A program made the position numbers and the translations under genes. The notes beneath the pieces are model-generated. The model saw only the letters and a program-made list of their open reading frames with translations. It was not told the origin of the DNA and ran no database searches. From CAZTQN01 sp964615765 (GTDB lineage Bacteria; Planctomycetota; Phycisphaerae; Phycisphaerales; UBA1924), in NCBI GenBank assembly GCA_964615765.1, contig CAZTQN010000003.1, forward strand, positions 1 through 64,000: a DNA stretch of 64,000 bases. Reading direction: 5' to 3'. The first letter of the stretch is position 1. Every line of letters begins with the position of its first letter. Below, one piece after another: positions 42,681 to 51,529 of this stretch.

Positions 42681-43820
42681 TCAGCCGGCCATCTTCAGCA
42701 GTCGCGAGCAGACCAGGTCGATCACCGTCACCGTGAGCAGGACGATGAGCATCATGGTGCACGCTTCGCGGTACTGGTAGCCGTTGATCTTGTCGGACAT
42801 CAGGAACCCGATCCCTCCCGCGCCGACCACGCCGAGGATCGTCGCGCTGCGGACATTCGTCTCGAAGCGCAGCAGGCTGTTGGACACCAGGTACGGCATG
42901 ACCTGCGGGAGCACGGCGTAGGAGATCACTTGCGACGGTCGGGCACCGCTGCTGGATACGCCCTCGATCGGGCCCGGCTCGGCCGCGTCGACGGCCTCGC
43001 TGAAGATCTTCCCCAGAATCCCCGCGCTGTGCACGAACAGCGCCAGCACGCCGGTGAACGGCCCCAGCCCGATGACGGCGACAAAGATGAGCGCAAGCAC
43101 GAACTCGTTGAAGCCGCGGCACACGTCCAAGACGCGGCGGACCAGCGTGCGCGAAACCCAGCGCAGCACCCGGTGCCACCGCGTCTCCCCGCTCGCGATG
43201 ATCTCCAGCCCGCGGCGCGAGCCCAGCAGCCCCAGCGGGAGCGCCGCGACCACGGCGAGCAGTGTTCCCCAGAGCGCGATCGCCAGCGTCTCCAGCAGCG
43301 CGTGCCAGTACGTCTTGAGCTTGCCGGCTTCGAGTTCGGGCGGGAAGAACCCGCCGCGGAGCTTCGCGAGATTGGCCTCGTACTCCCGCTCGACCTGCGC
43401 CGCCTTCTCCGCTTCGGGACGGGCCGCGAGCAGCGCCTCGGCCCGGGCGGCGACGAGTTTCCGCAGTTCAGGCTCGCGCGGCGGCCGCTCGCCGGAACTC
43501 TGCAGCTCCTCGCGCACCACGCGGGCCGCCTCCTGCTGCGCCATCATCTGCGGCACACGCTCGGCCTGCGCCCGGGCCTGGGCCCGCTGTTCTTCGGTAA
43601 CAGGACGACCGAACACGAACTCGGCCGCCTTCTCGCGGTTGCTCCACACCAGCCCGGGATCCAACCCCGTCGCGCGATAGCTGGCGACCAGCACGCTCAC
43701 GATGCCGACGAGCAGCACCAGTTGAATCAGCCTTCGCCACAGCGGCGTGCGCGGGCGCACCGCGTCGAGCCCGGAGACTGACGACGCCGAGCGATCGGGT
43801 TGGCCAGGGCCCGGCGTCAC
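42681..43820 (-). CDS. phnE: Phosphonate ABC transporter permease PhnE
   Basis: A 379-residue inner-membrane permease. One membrane segment near 31-47 is followed by a charged helical stretch of about 100 residues (58-160, rich in Glu, Arg, Ala and Gln), then FFPPELE and the binding-protein-dependent permease core: HALLETLAIALWGTLLAVVAALPLG, CRGFNEFVLALIF, the EAA loop with EAVDAAEPGPIEGV, and ATILGVVGAGGIGF. The added helical stretch is longer than in most PhnE proteins. ATG 43820 overlaps the phnD stop by four bases. Confidence 0.93.
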   Translation of the reverse strand: MTPGPGQPDRSASSVSGLDAVRPRTPLWRRLIQLVLLVGIVSVLVASYRATGLDPGLVWSNREKAAEFVFGRPVTEEQRAQARAQAERVPQMMAQQEAARVVREELQSSGERPPREPELRKLVAARAEALLAARPEAEKAAQVEREYEANLAKLRGGFFPPELEAGKLKTYWHALLETLAIALWGTLLAVVAALPLGLLGSRRGLEIIASGETRWHRVLRWVSRTLVRRVLDVCRGFNEFVLALIFVAVIGLGPFTGVLALFVHSAGILGKIFSEAVDAAEPGPIEGVSSSGARPSQVISYAVLPQVMPYLVSNSLLRFETNVRSATILGVVGAGGIGFLMSDKINGYQYREACTMMLIVLLTVTVIDLVCSRLLKMAG

Positions 43821-44773
43821 GGCTTGCCCGCCTCGGGGGCTTTGTCGGCGGCGGTGTCCTCGCTCAATCGCATCAGGTACCGCATCACGTCGTATGACGC
43901 GTCGCTGGCGTAGACATACCCGCCGTTGCCGATCGCCGCGAGCACGTCCGCGTCATCGCCGATGCTCATAAGCGCCCCGGTGATCGCGGCTTTGAGGCTT
44001 TCCGGAAGATCGCGTCGAACGGCGACCGGCGCGCCCGGGATCGGCTCGCTCTTCCACAAGATCACAAAGTCCTCGGCCGCCGCCTGACCGGACGACACGA
44101 TCCGCGCCATGTCCAGGTCGTTGGTCGCGCCGGCATCGACCGACCCGTTCTTGACGGCCAGAATCGCGGCCTGGTGCGAACCGGCAAAACGGACCTCGCG
44201 GCAGTGCGCCCGCGGGTCGACCTTCAGATCACGCCGAAAGTGCATCAGCGGCACGAGGTAGCCGGAAGTCGAGTTCGGATCGACGAAGGCGATGGTCTTA
44301 CCGCGAAGACCGGCGACGTCCTTCAGGCCCGAGTCCTTGCTCGCGATGATGACGCCGTGGTACCCCGGCTGACCATCGGTGGATTTCTCCATCGCGACGG
44401 CCTGCACGCCCGCGCGGTCGGCCGCCTCGACGTACGACTTCGGGCCCATGTACGCCACATCAACGTGCTTTTGCCCCATCGCCGTGATCATGCCGGCGTA
44501 GTCGCTCGCCGTACGTGTCTCGACGGGGACGCCGAGCACGCGCTGAAGATGGTCGGCGAGCGGCTTGAATCGGGCGGAGACGTCGGCGCTGCCCTCGGTC
44601 GGAACCAGCCCGAGCACGATCCGGTCCGGCCATTCGCTCGGTGCGGCGGCCCGCGCGGTCTCGCCCGATGACTCGGCGGCGCCGGACATCGCGCCGACGG
44701 CGACGAGCGCGGCCACGATTGCTCCGCAGGCAGCGGCGATGGACCAGAGTTGGGTTCGCATGGGGCTGGGCAT
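43817..44773 (-). CDS. phnD: Phosphonate ABC transporter binding protein PhnD
   Basis: A 318-residue periplasmic receptor for phosphonates. A signal segment (SIAAACGAIVAALVAVGAM) precedes LGLVPTEGSADVSARFKPLADHL, DYAGMITAMGQKHVDVAYMGP, FVDPNSTSGYLVP (phosphonate-binding Ser-Thr-Ser) and FAGSHQAAILAVKNGSVDAGATNDLD, whose His and Asp match ligand-contact residues of E. coli PhnD. ATG 44773 is preferred over ATG 44761 because GGGAA stands five bases before it. It begins 13 bases after the phnC stop. Confidence 0.94.
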   Translation of the reverse strand: MPSPMRTQLWSIAAACGAIVAALVAVGAMSGAAESSGETARAAAPSEWPDRIVLGLVPTEGSADVSARFKPLADHLQRVLGVPVETRTASDYAGMITAMGQKHVDVAYMGPKSYVEAADRAGVQAVAMEKSTDGQPGYHGVIIASKDSGLKDVAGLRGKTIAFVDPNSTSGYLVPLMHFRRDLKVDPRAHCREVRFAGSHQAAILAVKNGSVDAGATNDLDMARIVSSGQAAAEDFVILWKSEPIPGAPVAVRRDLPESLKAAITGALMSIGDDADVLAAIGNGGYVYASDASYDVMRYLMRLSEDTAADKAPEAGKP

Positions 44774-44786
44774 ACGGGTTCCCGGG

Positions 44787-45644
44787 CTACACGGCCCCGG
44801 CGGGGGCAGCCGCGCGTGCCGACATGTTGGTTTCGATGACGGGCTGGGCCAGCTGTGGCGCGCCGGTCGGCTGGCGGTACAGCCGCTCCGCCGCGTGGTC
44901 GGAGAGATCCTCACTCGGAACATCGAACGCGATGCCGCCGCCGGCCATCCCGATGATCCGTGTGCTGAACTCGCGAGCGACCTCGACCTGATGCAGATTG
45001 ACCAGCACGGGGATGCCGCGGGTGCGCTGGATGGTGCGCAGCGTCTCCATCACGCCGCGGGCGCTGAGCGGATCAAGGCTGGCGATGGGTTCGTCGGCGA
45101 GGATGACCTCGGGCTCCTGCGCCAGCACGCGCGCGATGGCGACGCGCTGCTGCTGCCCGCCCGAGAGCGCGTCCGCGCGTCGATACGCAAGGTGCCCGAT
45201 GCCCACACGCTCCAGACACTCGTACGCGTGCTCGAGGTCGTGCCTGGGCAGCCAGCGGCACGCCGCCAGTACGCCCGCGAAAGGTCCGCGACGGAAGCGC
45301 AATCGACCGACGGCGACGTTCTGCAGCACGCTCAGGCGGCGCACGAGATTGAACCCTTGGAAGATCATCCCGACGCGCCCGCGGACCTCGCGCAGCCGCG
45401 CGCCGCTCGCGCCGGTGATGTCCACGCCGCGGAGTTCGATGCGGCCTTCGGTGGGCCGGATGAGCAGGTTCAGGCAGCGGAGCAGCGTGCTCTTGCCCGC
45501 GCCGGACCGGCCGATGATCGCCGCGAGTTCCCCGGGGGCGACCGCGAGGTTGACGCCGCGGATCGCGTATTGCCCGGGGCTGTACGCCTTGCCAAGCTCC
45601 GTGACGCGCACGATGGGCGGGTTGTCGAGACGGGCATCGGGCAT
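44787..45644 (-). CDS. phnC: Phosphonate ABC transporter ATP-binding protein PhnC
   Basis: A 285-residue ABC ATPase. Walker A GRSGAGKST (45-53), FQGFNLVRRLSVLQNV, signature LSGGQQQRVAIARVL, Walker B VILADEPIASLDP and the H-loop NLHQVE are all present and have the PhnC form. It is the first gene of the phnC-phnD-phnE-phnA-phnY run and follows pbfD after 106 bases. Confidence 0.95.
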   Translation of the reverse strand: MPDARLDNPPIVRVTELGKAYSPGQYAIRGVNLAVAPGELAAIIGRSGAGKSTLLRCLNLLIRPTEGRIELRGVDITGASGARLREVRGRVGMIFQGFNLVRRLSVLQNVAVGRLRFRRGPFAGVLAACRWLPRHDLEHAYECLERVGIGHLAYRRADALSGGQQQRVAIARVLAQEPEVILADEPIASLDPLSARGVMETLRTIQRTRGIPVLVNLHQVEVAREFSTRIIGMAGGGIAFDVPSEDLSDHAAERLYRQPTGAPQLAQPVIETNMSARAAAPAGAV

Positions 45645-45750
45645 AGCCGCTTCCGCGTGGCGAGCGCTGGGACGCGGAATATAGAAACAGCATGACCGCG
45701 GCGCACGCCGAGCCTGCTGCCTTTGCGCGCTCTTTACAATGACACGCGAC

Positions 45751-46929
45751 TTACCAGTTTGCGAACAAGTCCTCGGCGAGAGCCAAACTCAGCGTCATGC
45801 CGCCCCCTCCGAGTCCGTTCAGGACACGGACATTCGGTGCCGGCGCCGCGTTCAGCCAAGGGTGGCCATCCGTCCTCTTGGCGTACACCCCAAACCACCG
45901 CTCGCGGATGGTCGGATCAATCAGCGCGACGTGCCGATGGAGATAGTCGAGGATGAGTTGATCGATGTCCGCGCGGGTGAACGGCGACGGCTCGCCGTGC
46001 TCGTGCGAATCGCCGATGGTGATCTCGCCCATCGGCGTCTGGCTCGCCATGACGTGGATGCCCCAGCGGTCGAACTCCGGCCAGTCCGCGGAAAAGCGGG
46101 CCTTCACCCGCGCCACGCTCGGGCAGTGCGAGAACGCCGCGTACCAGCGCAGCGTTGAGCCGAACGCGAGCATCGGCCCCATCGCACGCGGGCCCGCCGC
46201 GTCCATCTGCGGCGCCGTTCGCATCATCTGGAGTTTGACCAGCTCGATGTTCGCCGCCGCGTGTACATCGGGGTACAGCGTCCGCACATCGTCACCGGAA
46301 CAGACGCACACGCGCTCCGCCCGCCAGCGCACTCCGCCGGCGAGCGTGAGCCCATGCTCTTCGATGTCCGTGACGCACGCGCGGTGGTGCACGCTTACTC
46401 CGAGCGCGGCGGCCGCGTAATCGGTCAGTCGAGCGATCGCCTGCCGCGGGTCGATCTGCACCTCGGTGTGGCTGAGCATGGCGCCGAGCAAGCCCTCGCG
46501 CCGCAACCACGGCGAGCGGGCGGCCGCCTGGTCGGGCGTGAGCATGCTGACGCGATAGCCCGCCGCGGGCGCCCGGTCCGCGAACTCTTCGAGCACGCCG
46601 AGTTCGTCTTCGTGGTGAACGGCGTACAGCAGCCCGACCGGCTCAGCGACAAAGCCGGCTACGCGGGCCAGCTCCAGCCACCGCTCCCGCGAGCGGAGCG
46701 CCATCTCGAGCCTCGGCCCGGGCGGCTGGGCCCCGGGAAGCACCATGCCGAAGTTCCGCACCGACGCCCCGGCCGCCCGGGCCGAGCGTTCGAAGAGCGC
46801 AACCGACAACCCGCGACGCGCGGCGGCCATGGCACAGGCCAGCCCCGCGACCCCGCCCCCAACGACGGCGACGTCGGACGACTCCGCGCTCGCGGAACTC
46901 GGACCGTGTGTTGGTTCGATCGCAGACAT
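45751..46929 (-). CDS. pbfD: FAD-dependent oxidoreductase of the TIGR03364 type (PbfD, N-alkyl aminoethylphosphonate oxidase)
   Basis: Proteins of this type sit in phosphonate loci, and PbfD is reported to oxidise N-methylated 2-aminoethylphosphonate to phosphonoacetaldehyde. The 392-residue protein has a DAO-type fold: VVGGGVAGLACAMAAARRG (dinucleotide motif at 24-29), SVRNFGM (56-62), a hallmark of the family, and NGLGGGGMTLSLALAE at the end for FAD. It lies between tRNA-Tyr and phnC on the same strand. Its 106-base gap to phnC could hold a second promoter. Confidence 0.82.
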   Translation of the reverse strand: MSAIEPTHGPSSASAESSDVAVVGGGVAGLACAMAAARRGLSVALFERSARAAGASVRNFGMVLPGAQPPGPRLEMALRSRERWLELARVAGFVAEPVGLLYAVHHEDELGVLEEFADRAPAAGYRVSMLTPDQAAARSPWLRREGLLGAMLSHTEVQIDPRQAIARLTDYAAAALGVSVHHRACVTDIEEHGLTLAGGVRWRAERVCVCSGDDVRTLYPDVHAAANIELVKLQMMRTAPQMDAAGPRAMGPMLAFGSTLRWYAAFSHCPSVARVKARFSADWPEFDRWGIHVMASQTPMGEITIGDSHEHGEPSPFTRADIDQLILDYLHRHVALIDPTIRERWFGVYAKRTDGHPWLNAAPAPNVRVLNGLGGGGMTLSLALAEDLFANW

Positions 46930-46984
46930 GGCCGGCGACGGCTGGGCAACGCGTACGCCCGCCGGCGGCCAGTGCGGCGCGGGC

Positions 46985-47012
46985 GCAAGACCACCCCGGG
47001 AGGGAGTCTTGC
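46985..47012 (-). terminator. Possible hairpin after tRNA-Tyr
   Basis: GCAAGAC (46985-46991) pairs with GTCTTGC (47006-47012) around a 14-base loop, between tRNA-Tyr and pbfD. No T tract follows on the minus strand. It may end or process the tRNA transcript. Confidence 0.35.
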
Positions 47013-47023
47013 AGGGGGAGCAA

Positions 47024-47106
47024 TGGGCGCGGTTGGATTCGAACCAACGAAGGCGTAAGCCAACAGATTTACAGTCTGTCCCGTTTGTCCACTTCGGTAC
47101 ACGCCC
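47024..47106 (-). tRNA. tRNA-Tyr (anticodon GTA)
   Basis: An 83-base class II tRNA with a long variable arm. Acceptor GGGCGTG pairs with CGCGCCC (one G-T pair), the anticodon stem ACAGA/TCTGT encloses CTGTAAA with anticodon GTA at 47072-47070, and the T arm is GTTGG-TTCGAAT-CCAAC. The discriminator base is A and the following bases are TTG, so the 3' CCA is not encoded. Confidence 0.95.
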
Positions 47107-47180
47107 CGGTCATAGGTCGCGATTCTACGTGCCTGCCCGGGGCCGGTCTAGCCCGTGAGGACCCGATGATTGCACGCCGC

Positions 47181-47804
47181 TCACTCCAGCTGGCGGGGCA
47201 CGGCCGAGGCGACCAGCCGGATCGGGTCCGTGTTGTCGCCCACGTTCACCTGGATCGCGCGGTCGTCGTTCGGCTCGATCGTCAGGTCGATCGTCGCGCG
47301 GCGGAGGCGCGGGCCCGGCTCGTACTCCAGGATGAACGTCGCTTCCTGCACGTTCCGCATCAGCGGACGCTCCTGCAGCACCGTCGGCGGGTTCGCCGAG
47401 CCGTCCAGCAGCACGTACCACAGCTCGAACGGCCCCTCGGGCCCGGCGGCGTCGCGGCGTTCGATGCGCGTCAACCGGTTGTTGCCCGCCAGGCGGTCCT
47501 CGTTGGTCGTGAACTGGATCGAGTTGCTCGCCATCGGGTTGAGGTTGGCGTCGAGCACGTCCGCCGGGAAGGGGCTGAAGTTGGTGCCCGTGCGGATCAT
47601 CGTCAGCAGGCGGTGCGTGACGATGCGGGACACGACGTGGGTGGACGCGGCTTCGGAAACCTGGCGGTAGCCGCGCCACGAGGTGTCGAGCGCCTGCAAC
47701 GTCGCCGTGAGCAGCGTCGCGCTGATGGCCAGCGCGACGAGCAGTTCGACGAGGTTGAACGCGCGGGTCCGCGGGGTGGGGCGATGGGCGGTAGTGGGCG
47801 TCAT
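47181..47804 (-). CDS. Pseudopilin (GspJ-like) with prepilin N-terminus
   Basis: A 207-residue pseudopilin. The N-terminal site is RAFNLVELLVALAISATLL: the usual Gly before Phe is Ala, and Asn replaces Thr, but the Glu at +5 of the mature form is kept. A variant peptidase site is known to be tolerated. The rest is beta-rich with FELWYVLLDG and TFILEYEPGP, as in minor pseudopilins. It overlaps the upstream gene by four bases (47801-47804) and is the last gene before tRNA-Tyr. Confidence 0.85.
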   Translation of the reverse strand: MTPTTAHRPTPRTRAFNLVELLVALAISATLLTATLQALDTSWRGYRQVSEAASTHVVSRIVTHRLLTMIRTGTNFSPFPADVLDANLNPMASNSIQFTTNEDRLAGNNRLTRIERRDAAGPEGPFELWYVLLDGSANPPTVLQERPLMRNVQEATFILEYEPGPRLRRATIDLTIEPNDDRAIQVNVGDNTDPIRLVASAVPRQLE

Positions 47805-50641
47805 TCGCGACCCTCCCGGTATGAGAGCAGCACCGGCTCGATGCTGATGGGCAGCAGGATCCCGTCGGGCATCGGCAGGTCGGGGTTCCAGTTCACGCGG
47901 ATGCGCCCGAAGCCGTAGAACGGGACGGCGGTGGAGCCGGTGGGCTGCGTCTGGCTGGAGGGCACGTCGGCGATGCCGTCGCCGTCCGTGTCCCAGCCGA
48001 CGACGCGCTGCCCGTTGATGAGCGGGAGCGTGGCGGGGTCGACGGCCTCGCCCTCGCCGTCAGCCGGGCCGAAGTAGCCCAGGGTCGCGTTGAAGTTCGC
48101 GGGGTTGCCGACGGGCTGCCCGAAGTGCTGCAGCGGGCCCTGGCCGGGGGACGGGGCGTAGGTGAGGAACATCGCACCGTCGATCAGCGCGTTGCCGCGA
48201 ACGTCGAGCACGCCGGCGACGATCGTGCCCTTGAGCTGGATGTTCTGCGAGGCGGGCCCGGTCCCGTCGGCGTAGGTGTCGGTCGGCGCGTTGAACTGCC
48301 CGAGGTCGACCGAGTAGTTCGGGAGCATCATGGAGGACTTGGCGATCTCCGCCATGTCGTCCGAGTCGGGGTTGAGGTTCGGGTTGTCGGGCGCGTCGGG
48401 GTTGGTGCTGGTGAAGCGCGTCGCCCCGGTGAACTGCAGCTTGTTCCGCAGGTTGGTGAATGTCTGCGGGACGTCGCTGACAATCGACCCGACGAACAGG
48501 CAGTTGTGGAAGCGGATGTTGTTGGAGTACAGCTTCGTGTTGCGGGCGGCGCCCGTGCGCGTGACGCCGTCGATCACCGGCGGGTCGGGGAAGTCGTTGT
48601 AGTTCGCGGGCCCGTCGGCGACGCTGCCCGAGGTGTACCGCAGGAAGTCGCTCTTGTCGAGCGGGTCGGTCTTGAACACCGGCTGCGTGTGCCCGGAAGG
48701 GATGTGCATGGCGCCGTACAGCGACCAGTTCACGTGCGTGTTGCTGGTCTCGGCCCGGACGAACGTCACGCCGATGAACTTGCAGTTGATGAACAGCCCG
48801 TTGTTGCCCTCAGGGATCTGCACGTTCTTGAACGTCATGTTCATGTACCGTGGGCGGACGTAGATGTCCGACGGCGAGGGTGAGTTGAACGGCATCCGCT
48901 CCCACAAGTTCATGCCCGTCTGGGCGAGCACCGTGGCGTTGTCCAAGTCCGCCCGCCAGAACTGCGCCCGGCTCGGATCGCCCGGAGACTGCGTGTAGGT
49001 CGCCAGCTGGCCTTCGGAGATCCCCAGCTGCGCCGCGACCTGCGCGTTGAACGACGCGCCGTCGGCGGCCTGCTGCAGCGGCGTCTGCGTGCTCGAGAAC
49101 GTGCTGTCGTCAACAACCGGCAGGTCCTCGTCGGGCACGCCGAAACGGGTCGCGGCGCTCCCGGTGTCCGGCACGATCGGCCCGCGGAGGAGCGGGTTGA
49201 ACGACCCGCCGCGGGCGCTGGCCCAGGCGTTCCGGGTCGCGGTGAGCGACAGCGAGCCCTTGATCTTGGCGTACTGGTCCTTGTAGTCGATCACGCCGTC
49301 GCGCCAACCCAGGACGACGTCGCCGGGGTCGCGCGGGGCGCTGACGGGGCGGAGCCGGTTGTTGTCGATCGGATCCGTGAAGCCGAACACGCCGTTGCGG
49401 TTGCGATCCGGGTTGCCCGAGTCGATGAGAAACGCCAGGTCCTCGTCGGCGGAGAACTCGGGCGTGCGGCCGGAGTTGGGCGTGCCGTCGGTCAACGCGG
49501 CCGTCAGCACCACCTGCCCGTTGCGGTCGGCGTCATAGTGGTTGATGAACACATCGAACTCATCCACCTGGCGGTCGCGCGTCGAGTCGGAGAACGACGT
49601 CGCGGGCCAGTTCCGGTTGCTCAGCTCCGTCGACCCAGGCAGGCCCTGCGACTCCGTCGGGTGGCTGATCCGCAGGCGGTTGTCGCCGTTCACGTCGAAC
49701 TGGTCCACGCCCTGGAAGAAGCGGGCTAGCTTGGCGTCGAGCGTCGCGTTGACGTTCGAGAAGTCACTCTTGCTCTGCACCGGGTCGCCGTTGGTGACGG
49801 CGACGTTGTTGAAGCGGGCCCCGAGGTTGCCCGTCACCGTCACGTTCTTGCCGATCATGATGCGGCTGGGCGACAGCATCGCGTGCGACGGGCGCTTGAG
49901 AATGCGGTAATCCTGCTGGATCGTGCGCGTCACCGGGCGTGCCTGCCGCTCGGCGGCGGACTGGCCCCACTGGTACGACGACCCGGCCCGACCCAGGCTG
50001 CTGAACCCGGTGACGGAGATGCGCACGTCCGTGCCGTTCGCGAGCAGCGCGTACGTGATCTGGTACGACGCGGGGAAGTTGTCCGCCGCGGAGGCGTCCT
50101 GGTCGATCCCGATCACCGGCGTGCGGACCCAGTTGTCGAGGTTGAACACCGCCGGATCGGCGTCGGCGTCGAAGATGGTGGTGCGGTCCGCGAAGCCCGG
50201 GGCGAGGACGATGTTCGTGTCAGCGCTGTGCTCGTTGACCAGCGCGTCGGAGATCCCGCGCGTCGGGACGGCGTCGAAGCGTCCGTCGCGAGCGCCACGA
50301 ACCGTGACGCGCCCGTCGGCGTTCGTGTACGTGCCCGACCACAGCCGCGCGCCGAGCGCCGTGCTCACCACGCCCCGGTCGATCATGAATCGGGCCACGG
50401 CGTTCTTGAGCTTGCCCTCGGCGACCTGCATCCCCGTCTCGGCCGCCGACTGCGCCTGCACAACGTGCAGGTGCGTCGTCGCGGTCCGCACGTTGCCCTG
50501 GCTGGCCACGGCCATCGCCACGGCGAGCGACCCGAACATCACGACGAACATCATCGCCAGCACGCTGGCGACGGCGCGCGATCGGGCCGGAGCGTTGCCG
50601 CTCCGGTGCCGCCCGCGTGAACTGTTCCGACGCACGTTCAT
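47801..50641 (-). CDS. Very long PilX-like pilus assembly protein
   Basis: A 946-residue protein with the PilX/minor-pilin style start: an Arg-rich leader then AVASVLAMMFVVMFGSLAVAMAVAS and AQSAAETGMQVAEGKLKNAV. Ordinary PilX is near 200 residues, so about 700 residues are added. The extra part holds several calcium-loop-like patterns (DVNGDNRL near 49690, DADRNG near 49525, DTDGDGIADV near 47985) and a run of Asn/Thr-rich beta repeats (NNIRFHNCLFVGSIV) that may form a right-handed helix. Start 50641 is preceded by GGAAGG. It is joined to the next pseudopilin by a four-base overlap. Confidence 0.82.
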   Translation of the reverse strand: MNVRRNSSRGRHRSGNAPARSRAVASVLAMMFVVMFGSLAVAMAVASQGNVRTATTHLHVVQAQSAAETGMQVAEGKLKNAVARFMIDRGVVSTALGARLWSGTYTNADGRVTVRGARDGRFDAVPTRGISDALVNEHSADTNIVLAPGFADRTTIFDADADPAVFNLDNWVRTPVIGIDQDASAADNFPASYQITYALLANGTDVRISVTGFSSLGRAGSSYQWGQSAAERQARPVTRTIQQDYRILKRPSHAMLSPSRIMIGKNVTVTGNLGARFNNVAVTNGDPVQSKSDFSNVNATLDAKLARFFQGVDQFDVNGDNRLRISHPTESQGLPGSTELSNRNWPATSFSDSTRDRQVDEFDVFINHYDADRNGQVVLTAALTDGTPNSGRTPEFSADEDLAFLIDSGNPDRNRNGVFGFTDPIDNNRLRPVSAPRDPGDVVLGWRDGVIDYKDQYAKIKGSLSLTATRNAWASARGGSFNPLLRGPIVPDTGSAATRFGVPDEDLPVVDDSTFSSTQTPLQQAADGASFNAQVAAQLGISEGQLATYTQSPGDPSRAQFWRADLDNATVLAQTGMNLWERMPFNSPSPSDIYVRPRYMNMTFKNVQIPEGNNGLFINCKFIGVTFVRAETSNTHVNWSLYGAMHIPSGHTQPVFKTDPLDKSDFLRYTSGSVADGPANYNDFPDPPVIDGVTRTGAARNTKLYSNNIRFHNCLFVGSIVSDVPQTFTNLRNKLQFTGATRFTSTNPDAPDNPNLNPDSDDMAEIAKSSMMLPNYSVDLGQFNAPTDTYADGTGPASQNIQLKGTIVAGVLDVRGNALIDGAMFLTYAPSPGQGPLQHFGQPVGNPANFNATLGYFGPADGEGEAVDPATLPLINGQRVVGWDTDGDGIADVPSSQTQPTGSTAVPFYGFGRIRVNWNPDLPMPDGILLPISIEPVLLSYREGRE

Positions 50642-50685
50642 GTTCGCACGACCTTCCGCCTCGCGATGAGCTTCACCCGCCGGCT

Positions 50686-51504
50686 TCACGGCACCACCCA
50701 CGACACCGTCGCGATCGGTTCTTCTGCATCATCAAACGGCCCGCGGAACATCACCGTCACGGTGACGCGCAGCGGGAACTGATCCACGGCGAGCCCGGTG
50801 AACCCCGTTCCCGGGTTGGCCGCGAGAATCTGGTTGTTGGGGTACGTCACCGAAGAGTTGAACGGATCGACCTTCTCCACGCGGATGACCTGGGCCCACC
50901 CGGGGATCGGGACGGGGTTGCCGTCCCGGTCGCGCACGATGGCGCCGCCGGAGTCGATCTGCGGGATGACGGTCGCGAAGGCATCCACCGGGCCGGGCAG
51001 GTCGCCGTCGGCGAAGCCGGCCGAGCCGTCGGCAGAGAGCCTCAAGCCGTCGAACGCGTCGAGATGGTTGAAGTCGCTGAGCTCGACCATCGCCGGGCTC
51101 GGACCCCAACCCACGAGTTGGTTGTTGGAGTCGATGAACAGCCCGTCGACCGGGTCGTGCTTGGGCAGGCGCCGGACGAGTTCGCGGACTTCGTTCGCGA
51201 GGTACGTCGCCGTCGCGGACTGTGTCGACCACGAGTTGGACCGCAGGAACGCGGTCTGGGCTTCGATCAGCGAGAGCACGCCGATGCCGACGATGAGCGT
51301 CGCGAGCGCGGTTTCCAGCAGCGTGAACGCACCGGCGCCGCGGCCCGCGCGGGCACGCAGCGCGGCGGGCGGACGCACGCGCCGGGTTTGCGGACTTACG
51401 CCCGCACGCCCCGCTTCCCCCCCACTCCCGCGGCTGATCGGCTGATGGCTCGCTGAGACGTTCACGGCTGACACCCCGCTGGGGCGCAGCGATGCTCGCC
51501 CCAT
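50686..51504 (-). CDS. PilV-like prepilin-type protein
   Basis: A 272-residue protein with a prepilin site after an unusually long, Arg/Pro-rich leader: GAGAFTLLETALATLIVGIGVLSLIEAQTAF, cut between Ala and Phe. PilV-type minor pilins have this early hydrophobic helix followed by SNSWSTQSATATYLANEVREL. ATG 51504 lies 25 bases after the upstream stop at 51530; a TTG at 51540 and a later GTG are other options, since no strong ribosome site is visible. The outer part has three GxxDxDG-like turns but no known domain. Confidence 0.8.
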   Translation of the reverse strand: MGRASLRPSGVSAVNVSASHQPISRGSGGEAGRAGVSPQTRRVRPPAALRARAGRGAGAFTLLETALATLIVGIGVLSLIEAQTAFLRSNSWSTQSATATYLANEVRELVRRLPKHDPVDGLFIDSNNQLVGWGPSPAMVELSDFNHLDAFDGLRLSADGSAGFADGDLPGPVDAFATVIPQIDSGGAIVRDRDGNPVPIPGWAQVIRVEKVDPFNSSVTYPNNQILAANPGTGFTGLAVDQFPLRVTVTVMFRGPFDDAEEPIATVSWVVP

Positions 51505-51529
51505 CCGGGCGAGCCCGCCGGCCCACCTC

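Noticed and set aside
45645..45750. Pho-box before phnC
   Set aside because: Only one half-site-like stretch (TGTCATT on the minus strand) is seen; a second copy at 11-base spacing is missing.
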